A DNA stretch of 5,725 bases from Rhodocyclaceae bacterium. Lineage in GTDB: Bacteria; Pseudomonadota; Gammaproteobacteria; Burkholderiales; Rhodocyclaceae. The stretch lies in assembly GCA_030682595.1 (NCBI GenBank), contig JAUXNZ010000199.1, positions 1 to 5,725 of the forward strand, read 5' to 3'. The notes beneath the pieces were generated by a model. It was given only the letters and a program-made list of their open reading frames with translations. It was not told the origin of the DNA and did not search any database. Below are positions 5,687 to 5,725 of the stretch, in pieces; the stretch's first letter is position 1, and the number at the start of each line of letters is the position of its first letter. The position numbers were made by a program, and so were the translations under genes.

Positions 5687-5725
5687 ATGAAGACTCTCTT
5701 GCTGGCACTGGCGCTGATGCTGGTG
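5687..5725 (+). CDS. Start of a probable DUF2065 (YjeT-like) small membrane protein, truncated by the window end
   Basis: ATG 5687 opens a frame that runs to the window edge and encodes MKTLLLALALMLV. This hydrophobic start resembles the first membrane helix of DUF2065 proteins (E. coli YjeT type), which commonly follow hflC in Proteobacteria, often ahead of hisZ and purA. Only 13 codons are visible, so the call rests mainly on position. An unrelated membrane protein or a signal peptide would look the same. No strong Shine-Dalgarno sequence is visible in the 15-bp gap, so reinitiation after hflC is possible. DUF2065 has no established function that I know of. Confidence 0.6.
   Translation, partial: MKTLLLALALMLV

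Noticed and set aside
1..5725. CRISPR arrays, tRNA or rRNA genes, insertion sequences, phage or defence systems
   Set aside because: No repeat-spacer pattern, cloverleaf-like segment, transposase or integrase motif, or defence-type domain was seen. The window is almost fully occupied by conserved chromosomal genes.

Overview
The window looks like chromosomal DNA of a GC-rich Proteobacterium. A betaproteobacterium fits best: Hfq reads RREH at its rim and [19 protein letters not shown] in its core, HflK starts MSLNDxxWG, and the order hfq-hflX-hflK-hflC followed by a DUF2065-like start is typical of that class. This is inferred from remembered family patterns, and a gammaproteobacterium is not excluded. 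All supported genes lie on the + strand and none looks broken.

Bases 1-1945 hold a two-component pair. The first gene is the 3' part of a sensor histidine kinase, cut by the window edge at its H-box. It overlaps by 4 bp (ATGA) a complete NtrC-type, sigma-54-dependent response regulator with receiver, AAA+ and Fis-type HTH domains.

Bases 1946-2113 are a 168 bp intergenic region and the least ordinary part of the window. It contains an 18-bp perfect direct repeat at a 42-bp interval, a 9-bp stem-loop over the first copy, a GG-N10-GC sequence resembling a sigma-54 -24/-12 element, a perfect 10-bp palindrome, a possible sigma-70 promoter and a tandem ATAACC leader just before the hfq ribosome binding site. 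I see no convincing intrinsic terminator, so read-through from the regulator gene is possible.

Bases 2114-5725 hold a probable operon. It comprises hfq (RNA chaperone), hflX (ribosome-associated GTPase), hflK and hflC (inner-membrane SPFH proteins that form the complex controlling FtsH), and the first 13 codons of a probable DUF2065 membrane protein. Intervals are 27 bp, 34 bp, a 1-bp overlap and 15 bp, with no visible promoter between genes, so co-transcription is likely. The products link post-transcriptional regulation by small RNAs, rescue or splitting of stalled ribosomes, and membrane protein quality control.

I found no previously undescribed multi-gene system. The most testable new idea is that the NtrC-type regulator acts on the hfq promoter beside it, through the phased repeats and the sigma-54-like site. 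That is a hypothesis built on short motifs.
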